A DNA stretch of 64,000 nucleotides from Blepharisma stoltei (lineage: Eukaryota; Ciliophora; Heterotrichea; Heterotrichida; Blepharismidae). The notes beneath the pieces are model-generated. The model made no database searches and was not told the origin of the DNA. It saw nothing but the letters and a program-made list of their open reading frames with translations. Shown piece after piece: positions 1 through 11,696 of this stretch; positions within the stretch are counted from its first letter, which is position 1, and each line of letters opens with the position of its first letter. The stretch is from the NCBI GenBank assembly GCA_914767885.1, contig CAJZBQ010000046.1, forward strand, positions 1 to 64,000, read 5' to 3'. Both the position numbers and the translations under genes were made by a program.

Positions 1-3000
1 ACACCCAACCACCCTAACACCCAACACCCAACACCTCAACCAAACACCCAAACACCCTAACACCCATCACCCTAACACCCACACCCTAACACCCTCACAC
101 CCTAACAACACCCTAACACCCTAACACCCTAACACCCAAACACCCCTAACACCCTAACACCCTAACACCCTAACACCCTAACACCCTAACACCCTAACCC
201 CTAACACCCTAACACCCTAACACCCTAACACCCTAACACCCTAACACCCTAATCACCCTAACACCCTAACACCCTAACACCCTAACACCCTAACACCCTA
301 ACACCCTAACACCCTAACACCCTAACACCCTAACACCCCTAACACCCTAACACCCTAACACCCTAACACCCTAACACCCTAACACCCTAACACCCTAACA
401 CCCTAACACCCTAACACCCTAACACCCTAACACCCTAACACCCTAACACCCTAAACCCTAACACCCTAACACCCTAACACCCTAACACCCCTAACACCCT
501 AACACCCTAACACCCTAACACCCTAACACCCTAACACCCTAACACCCTAACACCCTAACACCCTAACACCCTAACACCCTAACACCCTAACACCCTAACA
601 CCCTAACACCCTACACCCTAACACCCTAACCACCCTAACACCCTAACACCCTAACACCCTAACACCCTAACACCCTAACACCCTAACACCCTAACACCCT
701 AACCAACACCCTAACACCCTAACACCCTAACACCCTAACACCCTAACACCCTAACACCCTAACACCCTAACACCACCCTAACACCCTAACACCCTAACAC
801 CCTAACACCCTAACACCCTAACACCCTAACACCCTAACACCCTAACACCCTAACACCCTAACACCCTAACACCCTAACACCCTAACACCCTAACACCCTA
901 ACACCCTAACACCCTAACACCCTAACACCCTAACACCCTACACCTAACACCCTAACACCCTAACACCCTAACACCCTAACACCCTAACACCCTAACACCC
1001 TAACACCCTAACACCCTAACACCCTAACACCCTAACACCCTAACACCCACCCTAACACCCTAACACCCTAACACCCTAACACCCTAACACCCTAACACCC
1101 CTAACACCCTAACACCCTAACACCCTAACACCCTAACACCCTAACACCCTAACACCCTAACACCCTAACACCCTAACACCCTAACACCCTAACACCCTAA
1201 CACCCTAACACCCTAACACCCTAACACCCTAACACCCTAACACCCTAACACCCTAACACCCTAACACCCTAACACCTAACACCCTAACACCCTAACACCT
1301 AACACCCTAACACCCTAACACCCTAACACCCTAACACCCTAACACCCTAACACCCTAACACCCTAACACCCTAACACCCTAACACCCTAACACCCTAACA
1401 CCCTAACACCCTAACACCCTAACACCCTAACACCCTAACACCCTAACACCCTAACACCCTAACACCCTAACACCCTAACACCCACACCCTAACACCCTAA
1501 CACCCTAACACCCTAACACCCTAACACCCTAACACCCTAACACCCTAACACCCTAACACCCTAACACCCTAACACCCTAACACCCTAACACCCTAACACC
1601 CTAACACCCTAACACCCTAACACCCTAACACCCTAACACCCTAACACCCTAACACCCTAACACCCTAACACCCTAACACCCTAACACCCTAACACCCTAA
1701 CACCCTAACACCCTAACACCCTAACACCCTAACACCCTAACACCCTAACACCCTAACACCCTAACACCCCTAACACCCTAACACCCCTAACACCCTAACA
1801 CCCTAACACCCTAACACCCTAACACCCTAACACCCTAACACCCTAACACCCTAACACCCTAACACCCTAACACCCTAACACCCTAACACCCTAACACCCT
1901 AACACCCTAACACCCTAACACCCTAACACCCTAACACCCTAACACCCTAACACCCTAACACCCTAACACCCTAACACCCTAACACCCTAACACCCTAACA
2001 CCCTAACACCCTAACACCCTAACACCCTAACACCCTAACACCCTAACACCCTAACACCCTAACACCCTAACACCCTAACACCCTAACACCCTAACACCCT
2101 AACACCCTAACACCCTAACACCCTAACACCCTAACACCCTAACACCCTAACACCCTAACACCCTAACACCCTAACACCTAACACCCTAACACCCTAACAC
2201 CCTAACACCCTAACACCCTAACACCCTAACACCCTAACACCCTAACACCCTAACACCCTAACACCCTAACACCCTAACACCCTAACACCCTAACACCCTA
2301 ACACCCTAACACCCTAACACCCTAACACCCTAACACCTAACACCCTAACACCCTAACACCACCCTAACACCCTAACACCCTAACACCCTAACACCCTAAC
2401 ACCCTAACACCCTAACACCCTAACACCCTAACACCCTAACACCCTAACACCCTAACACCCTAACACCCTAACACCCTAACACCCTAACACCCTAACACCC
2501 TAACACCCTAACACCCTAACACCCTAACACCCTAACACCCTAACACCCTAACACCCTAACACCCTAACACCCTAACACCCTAACACCCCTAACACCCTAA
2601 CACCCTAACACCCTAACACCCTAACACCCTAACACCCTAACACCCTAACACCCTAACACCCTAACACCCTAACACCCTAACACCCTAACACCCCTAACAC
2701 CCTAACACCCTAACACCCTAACACCCTAACACCCTAACACCCTAACACCCTAACACCCTAACCCCTAACACCCTAACACCCTAACACCCTAACACCCTAA
2801 CACCCTAACACCCTAACACCCTAACACCCTAACACCCTACCCCTAACACCCTAACACCCTAACACCCTAACACCCTAACACCCTAACACCCTAACACCCT
2901 AACACCCTAACACCCTAACACCCTAACACCCCTAACACCCTAACACCCTAACACCCTAACACCCTAACACCCTAACACCCTAACACCCTAACACCCTAAC

Positions 3001-3702
3001 ACCCTAACACCCTAACACCCTAACACCCTAACACCCTAACACCCTAACACCCTAACACCCTAACACCCTAACACCCTAACACCCTAACACCCTAACACCC
3101 TAACACCCTAACACCCTAACACCCTAACACCCTAACACCCTAACACCCTAACACCCTAACACCCTAACACCCTAACACCCTAACACCCTAACACCCTAAC
3201 ACCCTAACACCCTAACACCCTAACACCCTAACACCCTAACACCCTAACACCCTAACACCCTAACACCCTAACACCCTAACACCCTAACACCTAACACCCT
3301 AACACCCTAACACCCTAACACCCTAACACCCTAACACCCTAACACCCTAACACCCTAACACCCCTAACACCCTAACACCCTAACACCCTAACACCCTAAC
3401 ACCCTAACACCCTAACACCCTAACACCCTAACACCCTAACACCCTAACACCCTAACACCCTAACACCCTAACACCCTAACACCCTAACACCCTAACACCC
3501 TAACACCCTAACACCCTAACACCCTAACACCCTAACACCTAACCTAACACCCTAACACCCTAACACCCTAACACCCTAACACCCTAACACCCTAACACCC
3601 TAACACCCTAACACCCTAACACCCTAACACCCTAACACCCTAACACCCTAACCCTAACACCCTAACACCCTAACACCCTAACACCCTAACACCCTAACAC
3701 CC
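1..3702. repeat. Telomere, C-rich strand, (CCCTAACA)n
   Basis: About 3.7 kb of nearly uninterrupted octamer CCCTAACA (G-strand TTAGGGTG), with scattered units that have lost or gained one or two bases and a noisier first 60 bases. The C-rich strand reads 5' to 3' from base 1, so this is a left chromosome end. The octamer is the telomere unit known from heterotrich ciliates (Stentor, Blepharisma). The length is far beyond the few hundred bases usual for macronuclear minichromosome ends, which together with the IES-interrupted genes points to a germline chromosome end. Junction with unique sequence is at about 3703. Confidence 0.97.
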
Positions 3703-4282
3703 AACTCGAAAATGAATGAAAAATTTAATTGAATTCTATTTATAAAAAATTGCTATCGCAAAATAGAAATAGCGGTACAAATTAATTAATATACTAAATA
3801 AATCTTAAATAATTATTAATTTTTTATATAAGCTCTTATTTTGCTAAACTAGGTATTCGATTAAAAATTTGAATAATCATATAAACTAAATTTTCAAGCG
3901 TTTAATAATAATAATAATTTGAAGTATAAGAAGCGATTTTTTAAATGCTATGAAGATTTTCTTTGCAATTATAACTAAAATGATTCTTAAAGCAATTTCT
4001 TATCAAAGTTCTATTAATGGCACTGCAGTGTTATAATGAATTTAATAAGAGGATTAGCTGCTCTGTAGTTAGACTTGATTGAAATTTAAGTTAAGAGTCA
4101 CTAGAGTTTATTTTAGCAAAATCGGTTGCTCATAAAGGTGTCGTCTGAACAGCCAGAGCGAAGCTTATCTTAATAGTTAGGGCTGTTAAATAGCAGAAGA
4201 AGAATACAATTAAAAATCCAATAAGGATTATATTTCTTAATCTATTTACAAGATAAATAAAATATATCTTTTAGAATATATA
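3703..4282. other. Subtelomeric AT-rich sequence, no gene seen
   Basis: Unique AT-rich sequence between telomere and first MITE. I see no open frame, no tRNA-like fold and no tandem repeat; a short CG-richer patch near 4130-4200 has no recognisable identity. Confidence 0.6.
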
Positions 4283-4669
4283 TTACTCCCCCCCCCCCCT
4301 CCGTGAGCGAACAAAAAAATTTTGTTCGCTCACGGAGGGGGGTTAATTTTTTTTTTTAAAAAAAATTTATATATAAATTTTAGAAAAAATATTTTTTTCG
4401 AAATTTAAAAAAATCCTAATTTGCAAAAATTGGGAAGCAAATATTAATTTAATTTGCAAAATTTATGTTTAAAACGCAATTTGTTTAAAATTAAACAGAA
4501 TTAGCTCTAGATTTCATTATACTAATTATCACTTATATATCAAAATTTTTTTTCCATTAAAATTTTTTCTATTAAAAAAATTTTTGTTCACTCACGGAGG
4601 GTGGGTTTTTGGTCAAAAAATGGCGATTTTTCTAATAATGTTTTGTTCGCTCACGGAGGGGGGGGGGAG
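4283..4669. mobile_element. BogoMITE-like MITE, complete, TTA duplication
   Basis: Element body 4286-4669 (384 bp) between TTA copies at 4283-4285 and 4670-4672. The left end is CTCCC plus a C-run, then CCGTGAGCGAAC; this motif is followed at once by its inverted copy, forming a long hairpin. An AT-rich body follows, then a degenerate internal copy of the end (GTTCACTCACGGAGGGTGG) and the right end GTTCGCTCACGG plus G-run ending GGGGAG. Same architecture as the copies at 19698, 22396, 29830, 46388 and 47095. Presumed to be the abundant Pogo-derived MITE reported from the Blepharisma germline (BogoMITE); identity to the published consensus was not checked. Confidence 0.9.
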
Positions 4670-5118
4670 TTAGGAAATTATGCAGAACCTTATAGAAAAT
4701 CCTGATTTATATGATTATCTCTCTTTTTCAAAAAATTTACATAAGAAATATTGAGGATTATTGATCTGCTCATTTGAAAGTTATATTGTCGTTTAACTTG
4801 ACTTTCAAAGTTTAGCACAGAATATATCTAATAATTTAACAGAATATTAATAAATTGTAAATGGTTATTCCTAATTACTCTTTCTTATCTTCTATTTCGA
4901 ATAAGGACAGGACTTATAAGCTTCCAAATATTCAAATACACAAGCGGGAAAATAAATTTCAAACTAAACAAATACAACTCAGCAATATAATAATAAGGTT
5001 TCCCATTTTTAGTAAAAATAAAATCACCTAGATATAATTTCATAAAGGATCCGCTGGAGACCTTCTGCTTCGTTTGGAAAAACCAAAACATTTAAATGGC
5101 CCTGACTGTAGAAATAAC

Positions 5119-5301
5119 TATAGAAAATTGCCCCACACGGGAATCGAACCCACGTGTGGGGCCATTTTTGGTACGTGTAAGTCGATGTTTTTACACATAC
5201 CAAAAAATGGCCCCACACGTGGGTTCAATTCCCGTGTGGGGCCGGTTTTTTTGAATTGCCCGAGGATGGCGCAAGATAGCGCCATCCTCGGGCAATTTCT
5301 A
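5119..5301. repeat. Palindromic hairpin repeat, copy 1 (TA-flanked)
   Basis: Element 5121-5301 flanked by TA on both sides, with terminal repeats TAGAAAATTGCCC and its inverse. Inside are two hairpin modules: a CCCCACACG..CGTGTGGGG stem whose interior reads GGGTTCRATTCCC, resembling a tRNA T-arm/B box, and a GAGGATGGCGC..GCGCCATCCTC stem. Further copies are at 21818-22044, 44009-44054 (hairpin only) and 50557-50727. The copy at 21818 behaves as an IES inside a gene, so this one is probably eliminated too. Confidence 0.8.
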
Positions 5302-5374
5302 TATCATGCATTGGCATCTGACATCTGGAAAAACGCTCAACACTATCAAGCTAGATTGCCAAAACTTAAGCCTA

Positions 5375-5745
5375 GACTACGACTATGAATGAAGGTGCTT
5401 CGCTGTCAGCTGTTATGATAAAGATTTATGACAAGTCTACTAAAAACGTCATCTCTAATTTAGTCTCATGAATAGGCGAACTGCTTGGCCATGTGAACCA
5501 TATTCATTCGGTGAAGTTTCTCGTGGTAATATGATAGTCAGTGGAGGGTAGGATAATAATATTTTACTATGGGATATCCGAAGTCCACTTTAGCAAGACA
5601 AATGTATGGCCCTCAGATACCTGGAGACTCAATAGACTTGACCTCAAACTTGATATTGGCTGGCAGGTATTAGCAGCTTTGGAGGGTTTATGATGCGTAC
5701 TTGATTTAGAATATCTATTGCTTTCTAATCAATTCAATGCGAAAT
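5375..5745 (+). pseudogene. WD40-repeat protein relic
   Basis: In shifting frames one can read WD40-like pieces: FAVSCYDKDL, then IGELLGHVNHIHSVKF, then IVSGG(stop)DNNILLWDIRSPL, then YGPQIPGDSIDLTSNLILAG. The order matches successive WD repeats (GH...SVKF, ...LLWD). At least two frameshifts and three in-frame TAG codons interrupt it and no start is visible. I call it a decayed copy; the TAGs sit where Gln or Ser would be expected and are most simply C-to-T decay of CAG. No retained intron explains them consistently. Confidence 0.5.
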
Positions 5746-6205
5746 CACTTGAGGCAGCCTAGAGCTTCCCTAAGTTACAAATACTTAATTCCTTATTTTT
5801 AAGTTGAATTTCCATACATATCATCAAGGCTATTGAATAAGTATACGTTTTATTATCATATATTTTAGGCTTCTTATATATAAACTGACTTTACTTGAAA
5901 AATGATTTTGAATATAAAACAAAATATTAGAACATAAAGATAATTTTTTAGAATTTTTACATAAAAAATAATGACTGCAAATTCGTCTAACTATGCATGC
6001 AAATTTTTTAACCTGTATAGCTTCTTTCGTGTTTTTCAGTATTATTATGGATGATCTATCTTTGAGGGCAGGGCTAGCTTCTTCTATATTTTTTATTGTC
6101 TTGGACTGTTTAGATAAGCAAAGACCTTTTAACAATCAATTAATTTAATTTCAAAGCTTTTTAAAACCAAGAAAAAGTATTTAATTCGTTAAGAGAAGGT
6201 TAGTT
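5746..6205. other. AT-rich spacer, nothing recognised
   Basis: Between the WD40 relic and the copied surface-protein 3' end. Only a short reverse-strand open stretch (5830-6135) with no coding character is present. Confidence 0.5.
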
Positions 6206-6586
6206 TTCGGCGAAGCGTCTGCTACGCTCACAGCCGCATCAACCCTTGCAGGCACAATCTATGTTTCTTGCACTGATGAGACATCAACTTACAATACTTA
6301 TGCATGTCAAGTAATTGATGGACTCAACGCAAACTCAAACCCTGGTTATGCTGCATACGCAAATAGCACAGCAAGCACAAGTTCCACTTTAACTGTGTCA
6401 GGTCTAACTCAAGGAACTCAATACCAATGCTATTTCACTGCTTGCAACAACTACCCACTTTGGCCTTCTTGCATTGATTATTCAACTAGCAGCTCATTGG
6501 TCTCAGTATCTATCAAAACTTTAACTACTGACGATGACGCTGCAATGCTAGGCTTATTGGCAGCTTTCCTCTTAATCTTTAAGTGA
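6206..6586 (+). pseudogene. Copied 3' end of the large surface-protein gene
   Basis: About 125 codons nearly identical in protein to the last part of the 11697-20087 gene, including TIYVSCTDETSTYNTYA, SGLTQGTQYQCYFTACNNY and the final hydrophobic LLAAFLL run; here it ends LLIFK and stops. There is no start codon or upstream body, and a conserved Trp is Cys. The match begins abruptly near 6206, so this is a 3' fragment duplicated into the subtelomere, or the last exon of a paralogue whose remainder is lost. It lacks the MITE found at the corresponding site of the full gene. Confidence 0.75.
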
Positions 6587-7083
6587 ATTCTTTTCTTTCT
6601 AAAACACCTCTTATTATTAGTAATCAAATTATATTATTAGTACCATTAGATAGAACTAAATTCAGCTCGGCTCAGGTTTGCATTTAAATTATTAAGTCTT
6701 TACTATTGATATTAAATTGAATAAACCTAAAAATGCAGGCTCAACAATTCGTATTTTTTCCTTTTACTTTGCATATTTTTATTAGGTGCTTTTTATTAAG
6801 CTTCTAATTTTACTCGGGTCTGATTATTGCCTTAAAACTTTTTAATTTAATATTAAATATATTGCCAGAAGAGATCCTACAGAGTATCAACTTTTTTGGA
6901 TTTATAAATTTAAATTTTTTTATTTGAAGTGAGAGAGAGAGAAATCTTCATTACTTAAAGGCCTTTATTTCAGGGCCATGTCCCGATTAAAAATTTTTTA
7001 ACTTTCTTCTTTTCCTAAAATCTTTGGATAAAATTTTAGTAAAATTTTCTGAACCCACGTAATCCGCGATTTTTTCGATTTCT
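6587..7083. other. AT-rich spacer, nothing recognised
   Basis: Downstream of the gene fragment. Includes a short GA dinucleotide run near 6930. No coding or structural feature supported. Confidence 0.5.
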
Positions 7084-7222
7084 GAGTCTGATATGAATTT
7101 TCTATTTCTGATAAAATTTGAATCTGATCTAAATTTTATTTTCCTGATAATGTTTGATTCTGATATCAATTTTATTTTTTCTAATAAAATTTGAATCTGA
7201 TCTAATTTTTATTTTTCTGGTG
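7084..7222. repeat. Short tandem repeat, four ~35-bp imperfect units
   Basis: Four successive units of the form (G/A)ATCTGATCTAATTTT..TTTCTGATAA..TTTG at about 7084, 7127, 7160 and 7193. On the reverse strand they translate to repeated SDSN(F/I)IRK-like segments. The reverse-strand stretch to about 7542 (possible ATG at 7542, acidic Ser-rich start) reads partly open once TGA is Trp and one frameshift is allowed, so a decayed gene is possible but unproven. Confidence 0.5.
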
Positions 7223-7692
7223 TTCAGGATTTTCTTATCGATTGTCTTCTTATCATCAATGATCACCTCAGTCTTCCTATATTTGAAGGGTTTCCTGAAT
7301 AGGATCTATTTCATCTAGTATTTTTCCATCTAAACGACTTTAAAAACTCCAATATTTTGTCATCTGTATCAACATTTTCTGTATCACTATCATTTCATTC
7401 ATACTCTGATTCAGAATTATCAAGTAAATCCTGTATCAATAAGTTCATTTAATAGTAAAAGTTCGAAAAATTCATCCTGTAAAGCTCCGTTTTCTTCACA
7501 AAAGGAAGAAGAATAGGAAACATTACTTTCCGAATCTTCCATTAAAATAAAAGTATTTGAAGTGAAGAACATTAAACTAAATTAACTATGCAATTTATTA
7601 GACTATATTTTTAATCATTTTAATATGAACAAAAATTTCAATAATAATTTGCATAGACAAATAGGGCATTTAATTTTATTAGGAATTTATAC

Positions 7693-7802
7693 TAACACTC
7701 CCATTTCAAATGGACAAAATATCAGTAAATTTTCAAATTTATCGGTGCATTAACCCCTTTAATTTGAACAAGCGTTTTTGATCCAATTTATAGGGGGAAA
7801 GA
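7693..7802. mobile_element. Small element with TTTAAATTGGAAC-type ends
   Basis: Left end TAA then CACTCCCATTTCAAATGG; right part carries CCCCTTTAATTTGAACAA and finally CCAATTTATAGGGGG. It belongs with the elements at 45906, 51090, 54450 and 59358, which share an inner terminal repeat close to TTTAAATTGGAAC. The right boundary is uncertain. Confidence 0.5.
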
Positions 7803-8359
7803 AAATACTTTTCTCTCTCCTAATATTTATTAATATCTTAATAGTTGACCAGACCGTTCGGAGTATTATGAAGTCAATTGATAATTTTATTAATAAATTA
7901 AAAATTAAAATTCCACTAAATTAAATTAATTCTGAGTAAAACTTTAATTTGCGACGAAAAAGCAAATTTGTAATAATAAATATCAAGTAAGTTATTCTAA
8001 TTTACATTACTAACTTTAAAATCACTTTTAAATTAAAAAATAATCCATATAGTCAATGCTCGCATTAATTTCAACTTACCTAACAATAAATTATATAAAA
8101 TCTTCAATTTTTACAGACTATATTCTAATTGCAGAATTGGAGATTAATTCTTTCACATATTAATCTATCTTGATGCTAATCTCTCTTTCATTTTCCAAAG
8201 CATTGTCAAAAAACTCATATTTTTAACAAATATCTCTTATAAAAAAATATATAGCGGATAATATGATTCAAAACCTTTAAATATGACTTGGCTCTGATTT
8301 CTCATTAAAAATTTTAAAGAAATGCGTGGAATAGTTGTTCGAAAAACCCTAATTGTGGC
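7803..8359. other. AT-rich spacer, nothing recognised
   Basis: No open frame of note on either strand and no repeat match to other parts of the window. Confidence 0.5.
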
Positions 8360-8907
8360 TTACTCCCCCCATCCTTGATCGAACGATTCACTGTAAAAAT
8401 TCCTAAAAATTGGGGGAAATTAACCCCCATCCTTGATCGAATGATTTTCATATCATGCAAATTTTTATATATATAAAAATATATTAGTTATCAAAAGCTT
8501 GGGAAGATGTACCTAATGAAGTTGTTTTCAGAGCTTTGAGACGTCATAAAGCTGCGAAATCAACCATCCGAAGTGATTTAGCCATCAAGCTAGGCTTAAA
8601 AACTCAATAATCTAAAAAATAGAGATTCTTTAAATTTTTAAAAAAAAATTTAATTCAATAAGGAACAAATTAAAATTTATATACAGTTTAAAAGGGTAAC
8701 TAATAAATCAAATATTAAAATTGGTATTTTATGAAATTAATTCAATTTTTTGCTGTAAAAATAATTATTAAATACTCTTAAACCTTCTTATTTAAAAGTA
8801 AATAAAAAAAAACTATATATATAAATTTTTTTTTCCCAAAAAAAAATTTTTTTTTTAACCCCCATCCTTGATCGATGGCGAGTCGTTCGATCAAGGATGG
8901 GGGGGAG
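8360..8907 (+). mobile_element. Pogo-tail MITE with CATCCTTGATCGAAC ends
   Basis: Body 8363-8907 (545 bp) between TTA copies at 8360-8362 and 8908-8910. Ends are CTCCCCCCATCCTTGATCGA and its inverse GATCAAGGATGGGGGGGAG. Subterminal inverted copies at about 8424 and 8858 give the same layout as the BogoMITE-like elements but with a different inner terminal repeat. Inside lies a 37-codon tail that resembles the C-terminus of a Pogo/Tigger transposase. It is a deletion derivative intermediate between a transposon and a MITE. A second copy starts at 63806. Confidence 0.85.
8497..8610 (+). pseudogene. Pogo-family transposase C-terminal remnant
   Basis: Reads AWEDVPNEVVFRALRRHKAA, continues to GLKTQ and ends in TAA. 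Pogo/Tigger transposases end with a helix of the form AW..V....I...F...G after the DDE catalytic core, and this segment fits it, as does its sister copy near 63940. The catalytic domain and DNA-binding N-terminus are missing. Assignment rests on this short motif plus the T-N-A duplication and the element's MITE layout, so it is likely but not certain. Confidence 0.6.
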
Positions 8908-8910
8908 TTA

Positions 8911-9838
8911 GTCATATTTTATTTATTTATTAACTTTTACCGTTTCCTAATTAAGCATTTCTCTATTTATTATTCAAAATAACTCCATAAAACTCCAAAA
9001 AACTTTCACTTCAAATCTCAATAAAAACTTGAAATCATAACAACCAAAAACAACAACAATTATCCATCTTCAACAGAAAATCTTCCAGCAATAGTCCTCT
9101 CCATCAACAGAAGCTATTTCTCTAGAATTTTTGATGTAAAAACCGATTCGCACATTCCTCAGCCGAGATCGTCTACCAAGAAAATTCCTGTATTGCTTTA
9201 TGTACCTAGAATCCTCCACATTCCTCCCACAAAGTTTTCTAAGCTTCCCGCCTCTATGAGATGCTTAACTATTAGGTGCGAAAATGCGCCTTAAAAATTA
9301 ATTGTTTTAATTATTAAAGGCTGCAAGAATCATATAATTTTTACAACATGGCCAAATAAAATTCTGATGCTATGATCTGGTAATTCAGAAAACAATTAGT
9401 GCATCATTTTTGTGAAAATTTTATTAGTTTCCTTTCATGAGTGGATGAATCCCTCAATGAATCATCGAATACATCAATTTCACTCCCTCCTTTAAATTCT
9501 CAATCAAGCAATAGCAATCTATCAATCTCTGAGTTTGAAAAATAATTAATTCGAGAATCAAGCCAACTCTAATTCTTATATTAATTAAAGAAGTGAGATT
9601 ATTAAATTAATTATCAAAGATATAATTTTACAAATCATTTTATCATTCATATAAATATAAAATGGTGCTTTTGTAAAGATAACAATCCATATATGTGCTT
9701 TGCTTAGTAAAAATATCAAAGTTTATATTTTTAAATTCTGATCGATAGAAATAAAAATAGTAATTTATTTAAAATGTCCTAATTTTAGTAATTCACCATT
9801 TCCATATTACTTATTTTAAAACTCCAGCCATTAATAAA
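8911..9838. other. AT-rich spacer upstream of the 9839 gene
   Basis: No coding feature seen. Contains a slightly less AT-rich stretch (9050-9260) without an open frame. The last 100 bases presumably include the promoter of the following gene, but no motif stands out. Confidence 0.5.
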
Positions 9839-10438
9839 ATGGAAGGAGCCAATAAAAGAATCGACAGAGCAATGATTAGTCTAGATCGCTTAGAAGAGAA
9901 CTATAAACGAACTTCAGTTGGCTGTCTAGTGGATTATCTTTACAGTAATGGACATACTCCAATAGAGGAATTAATTGAGTATGTGAAATCCAAACGTGAT
10001 GGAATGGCTACAACCAGAGGCAAAAAATTCACCAAAAATGCCTTTGAAATCGTTGACTTCGCTCTGAGTTGGTACCCAAAAATATTTAGATTAGACGATC
10101 ATTATCACTATTTTTTAAATGTGACGGTTACATAGGAAGAAGAAGCTTTAAAGCACTGGGAGCATTTCAAAGAAGGAAGCAAGCAAAAGGCAAAAATTTC
10201 GAAGCAGAAATATCGAGCCCGAATTTTGGAGAAGACCCTTAAGAAGGAAGAAGATAAGAAAAGGTTTAGAAAAATTAAAAATCAAATTGAGAGCGACATA
10301 AAAGGTTCTCTCAAGGACTATTCTGTGATTACTAAAGCCTACATGATTCTTCTGTCTGATGATAAAGAGAAGGTCGATAGCTTGAAAAAATGCATAAGAG
10401 ATGCCTATATATCTCTAATAAGGCCTAGATCTTAATTT
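9839..10438 (+). CDS. Hypothetical helical protein, 194 aa, one intron
   Basis: ATG at 9839 to TAA at 10436-10438. An apparent in-frame TAG at 10133-10135 is the end of a 15-nt intron (10121-10135, GT..TAG); removing it keeps the frame and gives 194 aa. The N-terminal half is a compact globular stretch (VDYLYSNGHTPIEELIEYV, then DFALSWYPKIFRLDDHYHYF) that could be a winged-helix or similar helical domain. The C-terminal half is a Lys/Glu-rich helix, then KAYMILLSDDKEKVDSLKK. I do not recognise the family. It is the only intact-looking gene in the subtelomere and carries no IES. Confidence 0.65.
10121..10135 (+). other. 15-nt spliceosomal intron
   Basis: GTGACGGTTACATAG. Length 15, GT..AG, contains the only in-frame stop of the gene; flanking codons AAT and GAA join in frame. 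15-16 nt introns are typical of heterotrich ciliates. Confidence 0.75.
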
Positions 10439-10561
10439 CTGATTAAAAAGGGACTTGAAATAAATGTTATTGCTTCGTTTATTTAGCTGTAGACATGGAG
10501 GTATTCATTTCAATTGTGCAGGTAGGTAGTACTTTACTTAATTGTTCTGCTTTTTACAATT

Positions 10562-11590
10562 TTACACTTCTAAAAATTTAACTTTTGTCGTATGTTGAGG
10601 GTTAAAAATTGGCTTATCTAAATATGCGCCATTTATAAGCCCAAAGAGACGTTCTGATTGAAAATTAAATTTTAAATTTCTTGAATCTTTTGAATTTTGA
10701 CTGCATTTTAGGCATCTATAGCTTAGTCTTGTTTTAAATAAGTGATTTCCCTCTAATTTACCTTTGCACTCGACTTTATGTTGATAAATTTTTTTTTGGT
10801 TCTTGAAGAGGAGACTACTGGAAAGGAACCTCCCTTCAAGGTCCTAAGATTTTTTCCAGCTCAGAAGATGCTTTTGGAATACTCTAGAGTGCTTTTTCAA
10901 TAATTCCATCACCCTTTTACTTATAATATATAAATGAAAGGCAAGCTGCTTTGAAGTATATTTAAAAACACTTTACTCAATTTTACAAATAATTTTAGTT
11001 CTTAATTTATCTAATTTCTTTTAATCATGCTCTTATTGTCTATGCGAGCCTATAAGCCTAAAAATCCTCATGCCATTTATACAGTTTTCTGGCCAGTTCT
11101 TATAAATTTTAGACAGAATTTCTTCACTTCTTCAATTTCTCGATGAATAAGCCTTCAGAATTAAACTCCTGCTTAAACTAATGCACATTTGGCTTAGCCT
11201 TTCTTTTGATATCAATTATATCGACCTACAAGTTCTTCTTAAAAACTTATGATTTTGTGATGATTTTTAGCCCAGCTCAGATGCTCGATTTTTCAAATTT
11301 TTTTTAACCGATGATGTTGCTTTTGCTAATAGATTCTTACTTATGCCACTTATGCTCTTCTGTCTTGGATCTGCTCGATGAATTTGAACTTGGATAGCTT
11401 TTCTTGTAATTTTCTACTAGTAATTGCTTGATAACTCTTCATCATTTCCTGTTTTATTGACGAAATTTCATCAAAAGACTTTCAATACGATTAGCTTCTT
11501 ATCAAACTCGCCGCCGGGCTCAGGAGCTAAGTTTTTGGACCCGTCATCTTTATTATTATAATTCTGCTCCCGACCCCTGTAATACTCCAT
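10562..11590 (-). pseudogene. Possible broken reverse-strand gene
   Basis: Starting at an ATG at 11590, the reverse strand reads MEYYRGREQNYNN and on to KKLIVLKVF; dropping one T from a TTTT run continues into DEISSIKQEMMKSYQAITSR and KLQEKLSKFKFIEQIQDRRA. A central part (about 10990-11420) has stops in all frames. An open stretch of about 110 codons then runs to a TAA at 10562 (for example LFKNQKKIYQHKVECKGKLE and RYRCLKCSQ-like text). It may be a gene with an unrecognised IES in the middle, or a decayed gene. It would be divergent from the 11697 gene. No function assigned. Confidence 0.35.
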
Positions 11591-11696
11591 TTTAACTAGA
11601 AGAAGTCACTTTGCGGCGAAAAATCGATTTTTTTAAAATTTTTTTTTTAAAAGTTTCCCTCGTTTATTTGAGGTATTCTTGCATAAAAAGCTCACT

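Noticed and set aside
1-3702. CRISPR array or satellite
   Set aside because: Units are contiguous octamers without spacers and match a known telomere sequence.
5140-5260. A tRNA gene suggested by GGGTTCAATTCCC
   Set aside because: The motif is the loop of a long perfect hairpin; no acceptor, D or anticodon arms can be formed around it.
5024-5388. Opposing open frames around 5024-5388
   Set aside because: They are produced by the palindromic repeat, which reads open on both strands.
9839-10438. UAG read as Gln (older Blepharisma code) at 10133
   Set aside because: A 15-nt GT..AG intron covers the codon and keeps the frame; genes elsewhere end in UAG.
10990-11420. A 200-codon reverse frame in which all stops are UAA/UAG, as if they coded Gln
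   Set aside because: The number of such stops is what an AT-rich random frame would give; no independent support.
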